A stretch of DNA of 38,218 nt from positions 1 to 38,218 of the forward strand of contig NZ_LROM01000080.1 of the NCBI RefSeq assembly GCF_001758785.1. Direction: 5' to 3'. The notes beneath the pieces are model-generated. The model was not told the DNA's origin and made no database searches. It saw only the letters and a list, made by a program, of their open reading frames with translations. Below, piece by piece: positions 8,813 through 17,094 of the stretch (its first letter is position 1; each line of letters opens with the position of its first letter). The translations under genes were made by a program, and so were the position numbers. The stretch is from Duganella phyllosphaerae (GTDB taxonomy: Bacteria > Pseudomonadota > Gammaproteobacteria > Burkholderiales > Burkholderiaceae_D).

Positions 8813-10053
8813 GGCGCGTCGTATTGCAAGCGCACCACGCGGCCCGTGCGGTCTTCCACCAGGTAGATATTGCCGTCCGGCCCTTGCTTGACATCGACCG
8901 GGGCGCCCATGCCCTGCCCCGGCTTGCTGTTCCAGCCGCCGATCAGCTCGACCGACTTGCCCAGCGGTGCGCCTTTGCTGTCGGGCATCAGCGCCACCAG
9001 CCGGTGGCCGTGGTCGCGGTAACCGTGGTAGCCGATGATCAGGCTGTTGCGATAGTCGGCCGGGAAACGGCTGCCGGTATAAAACGTCATGCCCAGCGGC
9101 GCCGCGTGGGCCGGCAGCAGCCGCGCCGGCGCGCGAAAGGCGCTGCAATCCCTGGCCGGATACTCGGGACTGGCGAGATTGTTGTCGTAGCAGTAGGGCC
9201 AGCCGTAGTTGGCGCCGCGCTCGACCAGGTTCAGCTCGTCGTGCGGCAAGTCGTTGTCGTTGGCGAGCTTCGGCATCGCAGCCTGGATGGCGTCGCGGCC
9301 GTTTTCGCCCTGCCACAGCGCGCCGTTGACGGGATGCAAAGCCAGCGCCATCGAGTTGCGCAGGCCGGTCGCATAGTTTTCCCAGGACTTGACCATGGCC
9401 ATCGGCCACAGCAGCTTGTACTTGCGGATCACGCCCAGCGCCTGCGGCCCCTCGGCCTCGGCACAGGGCTTGTCGGCCGCCGGCGCCGTGCCGTTCTCGC
9501 CCTCGCAATGATCGGTGGCGGAGCCCACATTGACGTATAAATCGCCGCGCGCGTCGAAGCGCATATTGGTGAGCAAGTGGCGCCCCTTGCCCGGCAGCGG
9601 CGCCACGTCCGACTTGCCGCCGATGACATCCATCAGCGTGGCCTCCGGGTTCTTCGGATCGAAGCGCACGATGCGCCCCACCAGGCCCAGGTACAGCAAG
9701 CCATCGGGGCCGAGCACGATGCCGTTGGGCCGGTCCAGGCCCTTGAGCAGCAGCACCTGCTGGTAGTGGCCCGCGCCATCGGGCTTGAGCAGCCACACGC
9801 GGCCCTGCTTCGGTTCCCAGTTACGCATGTCGACTACGACCAGTTCGCCATTGCTCAGCGGCTGTATGCCGCGCGGGAATTTAAAGCCGTCGGCCAGCAC
9901 GGCGGCGCAAAAGCCGTCGGGCGTGGTGACGTCGAGGCGCTTGAAGTCGCCGCAGGTGTCGGCGGCATGGGCAGCATGGGCGCCGGCCATCAAAAGAGTT
10001 GACACTGCCAGCGCAGACCAGCTGGACTTGGAGAGGAAATTGAGTGTTTTCAT
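8809..10053 (-). CDS. Exported PQQ-dependent sugar dehydrogenase (soluble GDH-like)
   Basis: A 414-residue protein with a Sec signal peptide (MKTLNFLSKSSWSALAVSTLL, cleaved near AHAAHA-AD), placing it in the periplasm. The mature part is a six-bladed propeller of the glucose/sorbosone dehydrogenase type: FKFPRGIQPLSNGELVVVD, GLDRPNGIVLGPDGLLYLG, GKGRHLLTNMRFDARGDLYV with the candidate catalytic His, YATGLRNSMALALHP, LNLVERGANYGWPYCYD and GPDGNIYLVEDRTGRVVRL. Such enzymes oxidise aldoses to lactones with bound PQQ and pass electrons to an acceptor. Substrate is not predictable. Transcribed with the GNAT gene. Its start is 33 bp past the rpoD terminator. Cytochrome c genes that might accept electrons lie at 14339-16436 but in another operon. 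Confidence 0.88.
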   Translation of the reverse strand: MKTLNFLSKSSWSALAVSTLLMAGAHAAHAADTCGDFKRLDVTTPDGFCAAVLADGFKFPRGIQPLSNGELVVVDMRNWEPKQGRVWLLKPDGAGHYQQVLLLKGLDRPNGIVLGPDGLLYLGLVGRIVRFDPKNPEATLMDVIGGKSDVAPLPGKGRHLLTNMRFDARGDLYVNVGSATDHCEGENGTAPAADKPCAEAEGPQALGVIRKYKLLWPMAMVKSWENYATGLRNSMALALHPVNGALWQGENGRDAIQAAMPKLANDNDLPHDELNLVERGANYGWPYCYDNNLASPEYPARDCSAFRAPARLLPAHAAPLGMTFYTGSRFPADYRNSLIIGYHGYRDHGHRLVALMPDSKGAPLGKSVELIGGWNSKPGQGMGAPVDVKQGPDGNIYLVEDRTGRVVRLQYDAP

Positions 10054-10081
10054 TCAAGCAATTGTAGCTTGAAATCAAGAT

Positions 10082-10118
10082 AAAAAAATGCCGTCCAGCT
10101 AGCGTGCGGGACGGCATT
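10082..10118 (-). terminator. Intrinsic terminator of rpoD
   Basis: On the minus strand AATGCCGTCC and GGACGGCATT form a 10-bp stem (10118-10109 with 10096-10087) around a 12-nt loop, followed by a run of seven T. It lies 28 bp after the rpoD stop and insulates rpoD from the dehydrogenase gene. Confidence 0.9.
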
Positions 10119-10146
10119 CCAGGGCGGCAGGCCGCAGCCTCCGACC

Positions 10147-12621
10147 TTAGTTCTGGGTCAGGAAGGTTTTCAGCTTGTCCGAACGCGACGGCTGACGCAG
10201 CTTGCTCATGGCCTTCGCTTCGATCTGGCGAATCCGTTCGCGGGTGACGTCGAACTGCTTGCCCACTTCTTCCAGCGTGTGGTCGTTCGACATTTCCACG
10301 CCATAACGCATGCGCAGCACCTTGGCTTCGCGCGGGGTCAGCGAATCGAGCACTTCCTTGATGACGTTGCGCATCGACGCGTGCAGCGCGGCGTCCAGCG
10401 GCGCCAAGGTCGTGTTGTCTTCGATGAAGTCGCCCAGCTGCGAATCGCCGTCCTCGCCCATCGGGGTTTCCATCGAGATCGGCTCTTTGGCGATCTTCAT
10501 GATTTCGCGCACCTTGTTTTCCGGCATTTCCATCTTCAGCGCCAAGGTGGCCAGGTCCGGCTCGCTGCCGGTTTCCTGCATGATCTGGCGCGAGATGCGG
10601 TTCATCTTGTTGATGGTCTCGATCATGTGCACCGGCACGCGGATGGTGCGGGCCATGTCGGCGATCGAACGCGTAATGGCCTGACGGATCCACCAGGTGG
10701 CGTAGGTCGAGAACTTGTAGCCGCGACGGTATTCGAACTTGTCCACCGCCTTCAGCAGGCCGATATTGCCTTCCTGGATCAGGTCGAGGAACTGCAAGCC
10801 ACGATTGATGTATTTCTTGGCGATCGAAATTACCAGGCGCAAGTTGGCCACCGTCATTTCGCGCTTGGCCTGGCGCGCGCGTTTTTCGCCGGCGGCCATC
10901 TGCTTGTTAATCTTGCGCAGGTCGGCCAGCGGCAAGGCCACGCGGACTTGCAGGTCGATCATTTTCTTTTGCAGCTCTTTTACGGCCGGCACGTTACGGC
11001 CCAGCACGGTGCTGTACGGGTAGCCGGCATCGACTTCGCCATCGACCCAGTCCAGGTCCGTCTCGTTGCCCGGGAAGACCTTGATGAAGTGGGCGCGCGG
11101 CATGCCGCAGCGATTGACGCACAGGTCGAGCACGGCGCGTTCGATCGAGCGCACTTCTTCCATCTGGCCGCGCAGGGTGTCGCACAGCTTTTCAACGACT
11201 TTGGCGGTAAAGCGGATGCCCAGCAATTCGGCCGAAATGGTTTCCTGCGCAGTGACATAGGCCTTGGAGCCGTAGCCGCCAGCGGCCTTGCGCATTTTTT
11301 CGAACTGGCTTTCGATGTGGGCGAACTTTTCCAGCGCCGATTTTTTCAGCTGCGCCAGTTGCTCGGTGGAGAAGCCGGCAGCACCGCCGCCGGCAGCGCC
11401 GTCGGTTTCTTCCTCTTCTTCCACTTCCAGTTCTTCTTCCTCGTCGTCGTCCGAAGCGGCAGGCGCGGCCACCACCGGCGCCGGGGCCGACTCGTTGGCG
11501 TCGACAAAGCCATCCACCACGTCATCGACCTTCATTTCGTCGGCGTCGATCTTGGCAGCCAGGGCCAGGATTTCGGCGATGGTGGTCGGGCAGGCCGAGA
11601 TGGCCTGGATCATATCCTTCAGGCCGCCTTCGATACGCTTGGCGATTTCGATCTCGCCTTCGCGGGTGAGCAGCGCTACTGCGCCCATTTCGCGCATGTA
11701 CATGCGGACCGGGTCGGTGGTGCGGCCGAAGTCGGAATCGACCGTGGACAGGGCGGTGGCGGCAGCCGCCTCCACCTCGTCGTCGGACGTGACGGTGGCG
11801 ACACTGTCGCTTAACAACAACGATTCAGCATCCGGCGCGCGCTCGTAGATGGCGATGCCCATGTCGTTGAACGTGGCAATGATGCCCTCGATCGCTTCAG
11901 GATCGATGATGTTTTCCGGCAGTTGGTCGTTGATCTCGGCGTAGGTGAGGAAGCCGCGCTCCTTGCCCATGTTGATCAGGTTCTTGATCTGGGCGCGGCG
12001 ACGCTCGAGTTCTTCGGCGGTGCTCTTGGTGTCCAGGCCCAGCAGCTCGGCGCCGCCCTTGGCCTTGCGCTCGCGCGCCTTCGACACGGCCTTCAGTTCG
12101 GCACGTTCGACCGCGTTCAGCGCCGCCACTTCGTCGTTCTCGGGGGTGAATTCCGATGGCTTGCGGCCACGGCGGCCCGGCACCTTCACGCTCGGCAGCA
12201 AGTAGCCCGAGGTGTCGATCGAAGCGAGCGTGGCAGCGTCGGTGACCTGGCTGACGGTGGTGCCGCCGGTGGCAATGACGACCGGCGCCGGTTCCTTGGC
12301 GGCCTTGACCAGCTTCGATTTCGGCGCGGTGCGCACCACTGGCGCTGCGGTTTCGGCGGCATCGCCGGCGTCGCCGGGCTTGCGCGCCAGCTTGACGGTA
12401 CGCGCTGGCGCATCGGTGTCGGCAGCGGCGGACATGGTCGCCACCGGCTCGACCGTTGCGGAACTCAGACGCGTTTTCTTTTTGACTACCGTTACTTTGC
12501 TCGCTGCCTCTTGCGCATTATCGATGACATAAGATAGAGTCGTCTTCGGCACAACCAGCGGGGCGGAGCCGGCGCGGGCGGTCTTGACGGACAACGTTAA
12601 AGTTTTCGGCGTTTTTGTCAT
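10147..12621 (-). CDS. rpoD: Primary sigma factor RpoD (sigma-70)
   Basis: Housekeeping sigma factor. The 824-residue product has region 1.1 at about 205-265 ([20 protein letters not shown]), region 1.2 near 300-335 ([11 protein letters not shown]), a non-conserved block with a run of Asp/Glu at 390-406, region 2 at 590-665 ([33 protein letters not shown]), region 3, and region 4 with the helix-turn-helix [21 protein letters not shown]. coli RpoD has 613 residues; the extra length is a 200-residue Ala/Lys/Val-rich N-terminal extension that includes a RGRK patch near 150. The ATG at 12621 (MTKTPKT) has a GAGAG upstream; an in-frame ATG at 12759 would translate leader sequence across a terminator hairpin and is rejected. 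dnaG, the usual upstream neighbour, is absent. Confidence 0.97.
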   Translation of the reverse strand: MTKTPKTLTLSVKTARAGSAPLVVPKTTLSYVIDNAQEAASKVTVVKKKTRLSSATVEPVATMSAAADTDAPARTVKLARKPGDAGDAAETAAPVVRTAPKSKLVKAAKEPAPVVIATGGTTVSQVTDAATLASIDTSGYLLPSVKVPGRRGRKPSEFTPENDEVAALNAVERAELKAVSKARERKAKGGAELLGLDTKSTAEELERRRAQIKNLINMGKERGFLTYAEINDQLPENIIDPEAIEGIIATFNDMGIAIYERAPDAESLLLSDSVATVTSDDEVEAAAATALSTVDSDFGRTTDPVRMYMREMGAVALLTREGEIEIAKRIEGGLKDMIQAISACPTTIAEILALAAKIDADEMKVDDVVDGFVDANESAPAPVVAAPAASDDDEEEELEVEEEEETDGAAGGGAAGFSTEQLAQLKKSALEKFAHIESQFEKMRKAAGGYGSKAYVTAQETISAELLGIRFTAKVVEKLCDTLRGQMEEVRSIERAVLDLCVNRCGMPRAHFIKVFPGNETDLDWVDGEVDAGYPYSTVLGRNVPAVKELQKKMIDLQVRVALPLADLRKINKQMAAGEKRARQAKREMTVANLRLVISIAKKYINRGLQFLDLIQEGNIGLLKAVDKFEYRRGYKFSTYATWWIRQAITRSIADMARTIRVPVHMIETINKMNRISRQIMQETGSEPDLATLALKMEMPENKVREIMKIAKEPISMETPMGEDGDSQLGDFIEDNTTLAPLDAALHASMRNVIKEVLDSLTPREAKVLRMRYGVEMSNDHTLEEVGKQFDVTRERIRQIEAKAMSKLRQPSRSDKLKTFLTQN

Positions 12622-12740
12622 TAAAAATCTCTCGATGCGAAGCCGCCTGCGGATTACAAAAGCCATAGCACGCACCAGCCGCACTGAGCGGGGCGCATCG
12701 ATGAAATGTTGTAATTTAGCTGACGATAATCCTGCGGAAT

Positions 12741-12775
12741 AAAAAAAGCCCGCTTGCAACTACGGGCTTGTTTTT
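12741..12775. terminator. Bidirectional intrinsic terminator in the rpoD upstream region
   Basis: AAGCCCG (12746-12752) pairs with CGGGCTT (12763-12769) around a 10-nt loop. It is followed by five T after a G on the plus strand and by seven T on the minus strand, so it could stop transcription either way. On the minus strand it lies 120 bp ahead of the rpoD start codon, inside what would be its leader. Confidence 0.75.
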
Positions 12776-12841
12776 AGCGTGTTTCTAACCTGCTTCCAAC
12801 TCTGTGTAGCTTTACCAACTGTGTCATTGCACGCTGGTGAG
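12741..12841 (-). ncRNA. Candidate small RNA or terminated rpoD leader
   Basis: The 388-bp gap between rpoD and proQ has no convincing ORF. On the minus strand a perfect TATAAT lies at 12853-12848, and about 70-80 nt downstream of the expected start (near 12841) comes an intrinsic terminator ending at 12741. A -10 element plus terminator without an ORF suggests a roughly 100-nt transcript, either a small RNA or an attenuated leader for rpoD. No good -35 at normal spacing was found, and no known RNA family was recognised. The remainder of the gap (12622-12740 and 12854-13009) shows nothing further. Confidence 0.35.
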
Positions 12842-12847
12842 TCGGAC

Positions 12848-12853
12848 ATTATA
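12848..12853 (-). promoter_or_regulatory. Consensus -10 element upstream of rpoD
   Basis: TATAAT on the minus strand, preceded by GTG. The bases 15-18 bp further upstream do not match TTGACA, so the promoter may depend on an activator or may serve a short transcript only. Confidence 0.45.
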
Positions 12854-13009
12854 CACATTTTTGCCGTCGAACGCACCTGGCCGCAGTAATACGCCCTGGC
12901 GCTTACCACTCTTTAACCAACAGAACCCACTGAGCAAATTGTCACGCTGGTCGAAAAGGCACTGCATTCCGCAGGGCCGCATGATACGATGACGATTGTT
13001 GCTTAACCT

Positions 13010-13495
13010 ATGATGTCGATGAACACTAGCCTTACCACTCCACCTGCAGCCACCGAAGCGGACACCACCACTCCGGCCGCCGCCGCTGTCGTCGCTGATG
13101 CCATGACGCCGCGCAGCTTGCTCAAGCAACTGCAAACCCAATTCCCCGCTTTCCGCGACTTCATGCCGCTGTCGATCGGTATCGACAAGCAGATCCTGGC
13201 GGTGATGCCCGACCTGAACCGCAAGATCATGCGGACCGCGCTGGGCATCCACACCGGCTCGCTGCGCTACCTGAAGGTCATGGAAAAAGCCAAGGTGCGT
13301 CACGACCTCGACGGCACGCCCGGCGCCGAAGTCACCGACACCCACCGCGCCCACGCCACCCAGGTCTTGCAGGAACGCTTCAAGAAAGAAGCCGACCGCA
13401 AGAAGGCCGAGCGCGAAGCTGCCGCTGCCGAAGAAGCCGCCCGTGTCCGCGTTGACAAGCTCAACCAGCTGACCGCGAAATTCTCGCGCAAATAA
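13010..13495 (+). CDS. proQ: ProQ/FinO family RNA chaperone
   Basis: RNA-binding protein of the ProQ/FinO family, which binds structured small RNAs and 3' ends of mRNAs. The product is 161 residues: an Ala/Thr-rich disordered N-terminus (about 1-35), the ProQ domain from SLLKQLQTQFPAFRDFMPLSIGI through MRTALGIHTGSLRYLKVM and a THRAHATQVLQERFKK helix, then a charged Lys/Glu/Ala helix. It lacks the C-terminal Tudor-like domain of E. coli ProQ (232 residues). The start may be the ATG at 13010 or the one at 13019; neither has a clear Shine-Dalgarno. The exonuclease gene begins 10 bp after its stop. Symbol assigned by domain only. Confidence 0.88.
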   Translation: MMSMNTSLTTPPAATEADTTTPAAAAVVADAMTPRSLLKQLQTQFPAFRDFMPLSIGIDKQILAVMPDLNRKIMRTALGIHTGSLRYLKVMEKAKVRHDLDGTPGAEVTDTHRAHATQVLQERFKKEADRKKAEREAAAAEEAARVRVDKLNQLTAKFSRK

Positions 13496-13505
13496 GGTTC
13501 ATTCC

Positions 13506-14198
13506 TTGGACGTGTCGCCCCGTGCACCGCGTGTGCCCTCTGCTGCTGCTGCGGTGGAGGAACAGTTGCCGCCGTACGGCGGCTTGTTGCTGGAGGACGT
13601 GCTGCTGGTGAAAACCCCGGAGCAGGCGCTGGCAGCGCGCGACGCCCTGCTGGCCTGCGATGCGATCGGCTTCGATACCGAATCGAAACCGACATTTACC
13701 AAGGGCGAAGTGTCCACCGGCCCGCACCTGATCCAGTTCGCCACCGATAGCAAGGCTTACCTGTTCCAGGTCGGCAGCCGCACCGACGACGCCACGCTGG
13801 CGGTCCTGCAGGCGATACTGGAACCGGCTGCGCCGCTCAAGGTCGGCTTTGGTTTATCGGATGACGTCAAGCGCCTGCACGCCAAGCTGGCGATCCGCTG
13901 CGGCGGCGTGGTGGACCTGTCGGTGGCGCTGCGCACCCCGGGCCAGCGCAACGACCTCGGCGCCAAGACCGCAGTGGCCAAGTTCTTTGGCCAGAAGCTG
14001 CAAAAATCGAAAAAAATCTCCACCACCAACTGGTCCCTGCCGCGCCTTTCCAGCAGCCAGTTGCTGTACGCTGCCGACGACGCCCAGGTGGCGCTGCGCG
14101 TGTATCGGCAATGGCTGGCTACTGGCGGCCAGCTCAAGCCGCTGAAAGCCGTCAAGCTGCCGCGTCCACTCAAGCCTGCCGCGAACCCCGGCACCTGA
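13506..14198 (+). CDS. 3'-5' exonuclease, DEDDy type (RNase D-like)
   Basis: A 230-residue protein with the exonuclease fold of the RNase D/WRN group. Motif I is IGFDTESKP (Asp and Glu metal ligands) followed by LIQFAT, motif II falls at VGFGLSDDVKRL, and motif III is LLYAADDAQVALRVY, giving the DEDDy Tyr/Asp pair. It would remove nucleotides from 3' ends of RNA or DNA. No HRDC domain follows, unlike full RNase D. The start is probably the TTG at 13506, which has AAGG 8 bp upstream; a GTG at 13512 is the alternative. The 10-bp gap from proQ indicates one operon, hinting at a joint role in RNA turnover (inference). Confidence 0.88.
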   Translation: MDVSPRAPRVPSAAAAVEEQLPPYGGLLLEDVLLVKTPEQALAARDALLACDAIGFDTESKPTFTKGEVSTGPHLIQFATDSKAYLFQVGSRTDDATLAVLQAILEPAAPLKVGFGLSDDVKRLHAKLAIRCGGVVDLSVALRTPGQRNDLGAKTAVAKFFGQKLQKSKKISTTNWSLPRLSSSQLLYAADDAQVALRVYRQWLATGGQLKPLKAVKLPRPLKPAANPGT

Positions 14199-14338
14199 TC
14201 GCGCTTCCTGCCAACGGCGCAGCCGGCAATACCCGACGGATGCGCCGCTGGGACGTTCTGTCCACTATATCTTTTGGCAACATCGGTATATCCTGAACCG
14301 ACAGCCTCGTTCGAAGGCGATCCACCAGGAGGAGACCG

Positions 14339-15061
14339 GTGACTGAATTGCGATCACTTGCACGCTTGATGCTTGCCAGCGCCAGCCTGAGCCTGGCCGC
14401 GCCCACATGGGCTGCCCCGCCCGACACCTTGCAACAGCGCGTGGCGGCCTGCATCGCCTGCCATGCCGTCGAAGAACGGCGCGACGCCTATTTTCCGCGC
14501 ATCGCCGGCAAGCCGGCCGGCTACCTGTATAACCAGCTGCTGAACTTTCGCGATGGCCGCCGCAATTACCCGATGATGAGCTACATGGTCGCCCAGCTGT
14601 CCGACGAGTACCTGCGCGAGATCGCCGAATTCTTCGCCGCGCAACACCCGGTCTATCCGCCGGCCGCGCCGGGCAGCGGCGCCAACGCCGGTGCGGGAGC
14701 GCTGGCACGCGGCCGGCAACTGGTGCTGCACGGCGACGCCAGCCGCAAGATTCCGGCCTGCGTCAGCTGCCACGGCGCGGCACTCGGTGGCGTGGCGCCG
14801 GCCATCCCCGGCCTGCTGGGCCTGCCCAGCGATTACATCAACGCCCAGTTCGGCGCCTGGCGCAGCGGCACCCGCCGCGCCGCCGCGCCCGACTGCATGG
14901 CCGACATCGCCGGCCGCCTGGCGGCAGACGATGTGGCAGCGCTATCGGGCTGGCTCAGCCAGCAAGCACCCGATGCGGCCGCGCGCCCTGCCGCTGCGCA
15001 GTCATTGCCGGCGCCGCTGCCATTGCGCTGCGGCGGCCTGGACCAGCAGGTGACGCCATGA
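14339..15061 (+). CDS. Dihaem cytochrome c, c4-like
   Basis: Periplasmic electron carrier of 240 residues starting at a GTG with a strong Shine-Dalgarno (AGGAGGAG). A signal peptide (LARLMLASASLSLAAPTWA) is followed by two haem domains: CIACH (Cys38-His42) with a likely Met ligand in NYPMMSYM, and CVSCH (Cys141-His145). PRIAGKPAGYLYNQL is typical of cytochrome c4 repeats. The second domain ends with PLPLRCGG after an Ala/Pro stretch. The stop overlaps the ATG of the next small ORF as ATGA. With the tri-haem cytochrome it forms an electron-transfer operon lacking its own dehydrogenase. Confidence 0.9.
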   Translation: MTELRSLARLMLASASLSLAAPTWAAPPDTLQQRVAACIACHAVEERRDAYFPRIAGKPAGYLYNQLLNFRDGRRNYPMMSYMVAQLSDEYLREIAEFFAAQHPVYPPAAPGSGANAGAGALARGRQLVLHGDASRKIPACVSCHGAALGGVAPAIPGLLGLPSDYINAQFGAWRSGTRRAAAPDCMADIAGRLAADDVAALSGWLSQQAPDAAARPAAAQSLPAPLPLRCGGLDQQVTP

Positions 15062-15153
15062 GCAAGACTTTAGCTGCGTTGATGTCGTTGCTGCCGGCAG
15101 GCGCGCCCGTGCCGCTGCCTGGTGGCGGGCTCGCTTCGAGGACGGCGCCATGA
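15058..15153 (+). CDS. 31-codon ORF between two cytochrome genes
   Basis: The frame ATG AGC AAG ACT TTA ... CCA TGA encodes 31 residues, mildly hydrophobic at the start (MSKTLAALMSLLPAGAP) and Gly/Pro-rich after. Its start overlaps the preceding stop (ATGA) and its stop overlaps the next start (ATGA), so ribosomes could pass through all three genes. It may be a real small protein, a remnant of a lost gene, or only a translational relay. Not recognised. Confidence 0.4.
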   Translation: MSKTLAALMSLLPAGAPVPLPGGGLASRTAP

Positions 15154-16436
15154 AAAAAATACTGTACGCCTTGGCAGCCTTGATCATTGCAGCGGCCCTG
15201 CTGATGCTTGGTGCCTGGCTGTGGACGCCAGGTGACGATGCCGGGCCGCCACCTGCCAGCACCGCCGTCCCTGCCCCGGCGCAGCGCGTTTCCCGAGGCG
15301 CCTACCTGGCGCAGGCTGGCGACTGCATGGCCTGCCACACGGTGCGCGGCGGCGCGCCGTATGCGGGCGGCCGGATCATCCGCACCGGCTTCGGCGAAAT
15401 TGTCACGCCCAATATCACGCCCGACGTGGCCACCGGCATCGGCAGCTGGAACGCCGACGATTTCTGGCGCGCGCTGCATCACGGCATGGGCAAGGACGGT
15501 CGCCTGTTGTATCCGGCCTTCCCGTACACCAGCTACACCCACCTCGCGCGCGACGACGCCGATGCGCTGTACGCCTGGCTGCGTTCGCTGCCTGCCGTGC
15601 GCCAGCAAAGCGCGCCGCACAACTTGCGCTTTCCGTACAACCAGCAATGGGCGCTGGCGGCCTGGCGCGCGCTGTACTTCCGGCCCGGCGTGTACCGCGT
15701 CGATACCGCGCAAGCGCTGGACTGGAACCGGGGCGCCTACCTGGTGCAGGGCCTGGGGCATTGCAGCGCCTGCCATAGCCCGCGCAACGCACTGGGGGCC
15801 GAAGGGGCGAATTTGTCGGGCGGCATGCTCGATGGCCCGGGCTGGTATGCGCCGGCGCTCACCTTCGGACCAGGCGCGGGCAAGCCGGCCTGGTCGCAGG
15901 ACGACCTGGCGGCCTTTCTGAAAACCGGCGTGTCGCCGCATGCCACCGCCTCCGGGCCGATGGCCGAGGTGGTGCGCGCCAGCCTGCAACACCTGGACGA
16001 CGCCGATATCAATGCCATGGCGCAGTACCTGCGCAGTCTGCCTGCGGCCGCGCCGGCGCCACCCTACCAGCGTGACGTCAATGCGCAGGCAGATGCCTTC
16101 CTGGCCGCCGGGGCCCGGTTGTATCGGCAACAGTGCGTAGAATGTCATGGCGAGAACGGCGCCGGGCAGGCGCCGCATTATCCTGCGCTGGCGGGCAACC
16201 GCGCGCTGAGCCAGGACCCGGCGGTCAATGCCATCCGTATCGTGCTCAACGGTGGCTTCGCGCCGGCAACGGCCGGCAATCGGCGTCCTTACGGCATGCC
16301 GCCGTTCGGCCACGTGCTCAGCGACGCGGAGGTGGCGCAACTGGTGTCGTACTTGCGCAGCGCCTGGGGCAACAACGCCGCGCCGGTCACGGCCAGCGAG
16401 GTCAACAGGTACCGGGCGGTGCCGCTCGACCAGTGA
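15150..16436 (+). CDS. Tri-haem cytochrome c, alcohol/gluconate dehydrogenase subunit type
   Basis: A 428-residue cytochrome with an N-terminal hydrophobic helix (ILYALAALIIAAALLMLGAWLW) that serves as a membrane anchor or signal, and three haem sites: CMACH (59-63), CSACH (205-209) and CVECH (329-333). The order and flanking text (SRGAYLAQAGDCMACHTV, GGRIIRTGFGEIVTPNITPD, NRGAYLVQGLGHCSACHSPRN, GARLYRQQCVECHGENG) match the cytochrome subunits of membrane alcohol, aldehyde and gluconate dehydrogenases, which carry electrons to ubiquinone. No dehydrogenase large or small subunit is adjacent. Translation is coupled to the preceding ORF. It converges on the next gene with 13 bp between stops. 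Confidence 0.92.
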   Translation: MKKILYALAALIIAAALLMLGAWLWTPGDDAGPPPASTAVPAPAQRVSRGAYLAQAGDCMACHTVRGGAPYAGGRIIRTGFGEIVTPNITPDVATGIGSWNADDFWRALHHGMGKDGRLLYPAFPYTSYTHLARDDADALYAWLRSLPAVRQQSAPHNLRFPYNQQWALAAWRALYFRPGVYRVDTAQALDWNRGAYLVQGLGHCSACHSPRNALGAEGANLSGGMLDGPGWYAPALTFGPGAGKPAWSQDDLAAFLKTGVSPHATASGPMAEVVRASLQHLDDADINAMAQYLRSLPAAAPAPPYQRDVNAQADAFLAAGARLYRQQCVECHGENGAGQAPHYPALAGNRALSQDPAVNAIRIVLNGGFAPATAGNRRPYGMPPFGHVLSDAEVAQLVSYLRSAWGNNAAPVTASEVNRYRAVPLDQ

Positions 16437-16449
16437 ACAGAACCGTCAC

Positions 16450-17094
16450 TTAACTGCGCAGCTTGGGGTAGCGGAAGCCGGTGCGCAGGTCCATGCTGTA
16501 ACGTTCCTTGCCATCGACCACCAGCACGTGGTCTGGTGGCGCTTCGCCGGCCAGCTCGCGCTGGATCAGCGGCAAGCCTTCGCCTTTGCGGATCAGCTCG
16601 TCGCAGCGCTCGTACACATTCGGGCAGCCGGTTTCGGCCAGCAGGGCCTGGACGATTGGCACCTTCCAGGCATCGACACCGCCCGACTGGAACTGGCAGA
16701 CCAGGTAACCCTGCACACCGCCCCAGCTGTGGACGATCAGGCCTGACAGGCCGTCTTCCTCGCCCAGCACCACCGGCACCAGCGCCTGCGGATGGGCGGC
16801 GCGCACGCTGTCGGCCCGCTTGGCGATGGCAGCCTTGACGCGGCGCTTCATCATCGCGTGATCGACCGGCTCGTCCTCCTTGTAGCTCCACATGCGGGCG
16901 CGGATTTGCGACTTGGAGTTATAGGCCGCGCGGCCGATGAACTGACGCGATGAACTCTGTACGATGGCGGTGGAGCCGGGTTTCATTTTTTCCTGCGGCT
17001 TGCCGTCGACCTTGTCGATCGCGGTGGGATAAATCCAGGGGTCGCCGGCCAGCAAGGATTTTTCCTTGCCTTGTTTGATAGTGATGATGAGCAT
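16450..17094 (-). CDS. RlmI-like protein lacking the methyltransferase domain
   Basis: The 214 residues match the N-terminal half of the 23S rRNA m5C1962 methyltransferase RlmI: an N-terminal PUA domain (KQGKEKSLLAGDPWIYPTAID, AAYNSKSQIRARMWSY) and the following alpha/beta domain (VVLGEEDGLSGLIVHSWGG, NVYERCDELIRKGEGL, HVLVVDGKERYSMDLRTGF). Full RlmI has about 396 residues; here the protein stops where the SAM-binding Rossmann domain should begin, after GFRYPKLRS. The stop lies 13 bp from the end of the convergent cytochrome gene, with no trace of the missing domain between. It is a truncated relic or a free-standing RNA-binding module. The ATG at 17094 is chosen because MLIITIKQG fits the family start. 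Confidence 0.75.
   Translation of the reverse strand: MLIITIKQGKEKSLLAGDPWIYPTAIDKVDGKPQEKMKPGSTAIVQSSSRQFIGRAAYNSKSQIRARMWSYKEDEPVDHAMMKRRVKAAIAKRADSVRAAHPQALVPVVLGEEDGLSGLIVHSWGGVQGYLVCQFQSGGVDAWKVPIVQALLAETGCPNVYERCDELIRKGEGLPLIQRELAGEAPPDHVLVVDGKERYSMDLRTGFRYPKLRS

Noticed and set aside
10054..10146. tRNA gene after rpoD, as found in some betaproteobacteria
   Set aside because: The 93 bp hold only the terminator hairpin and no cloverleaf.
12622..12759. N-terminal extension of RpoD from the ATG at 12759
   Set aside because: It would translate the leader starting inside the terminator hairpin, and the residues do not look like sigma factor sequence; the ATG at 12621 has a better context.
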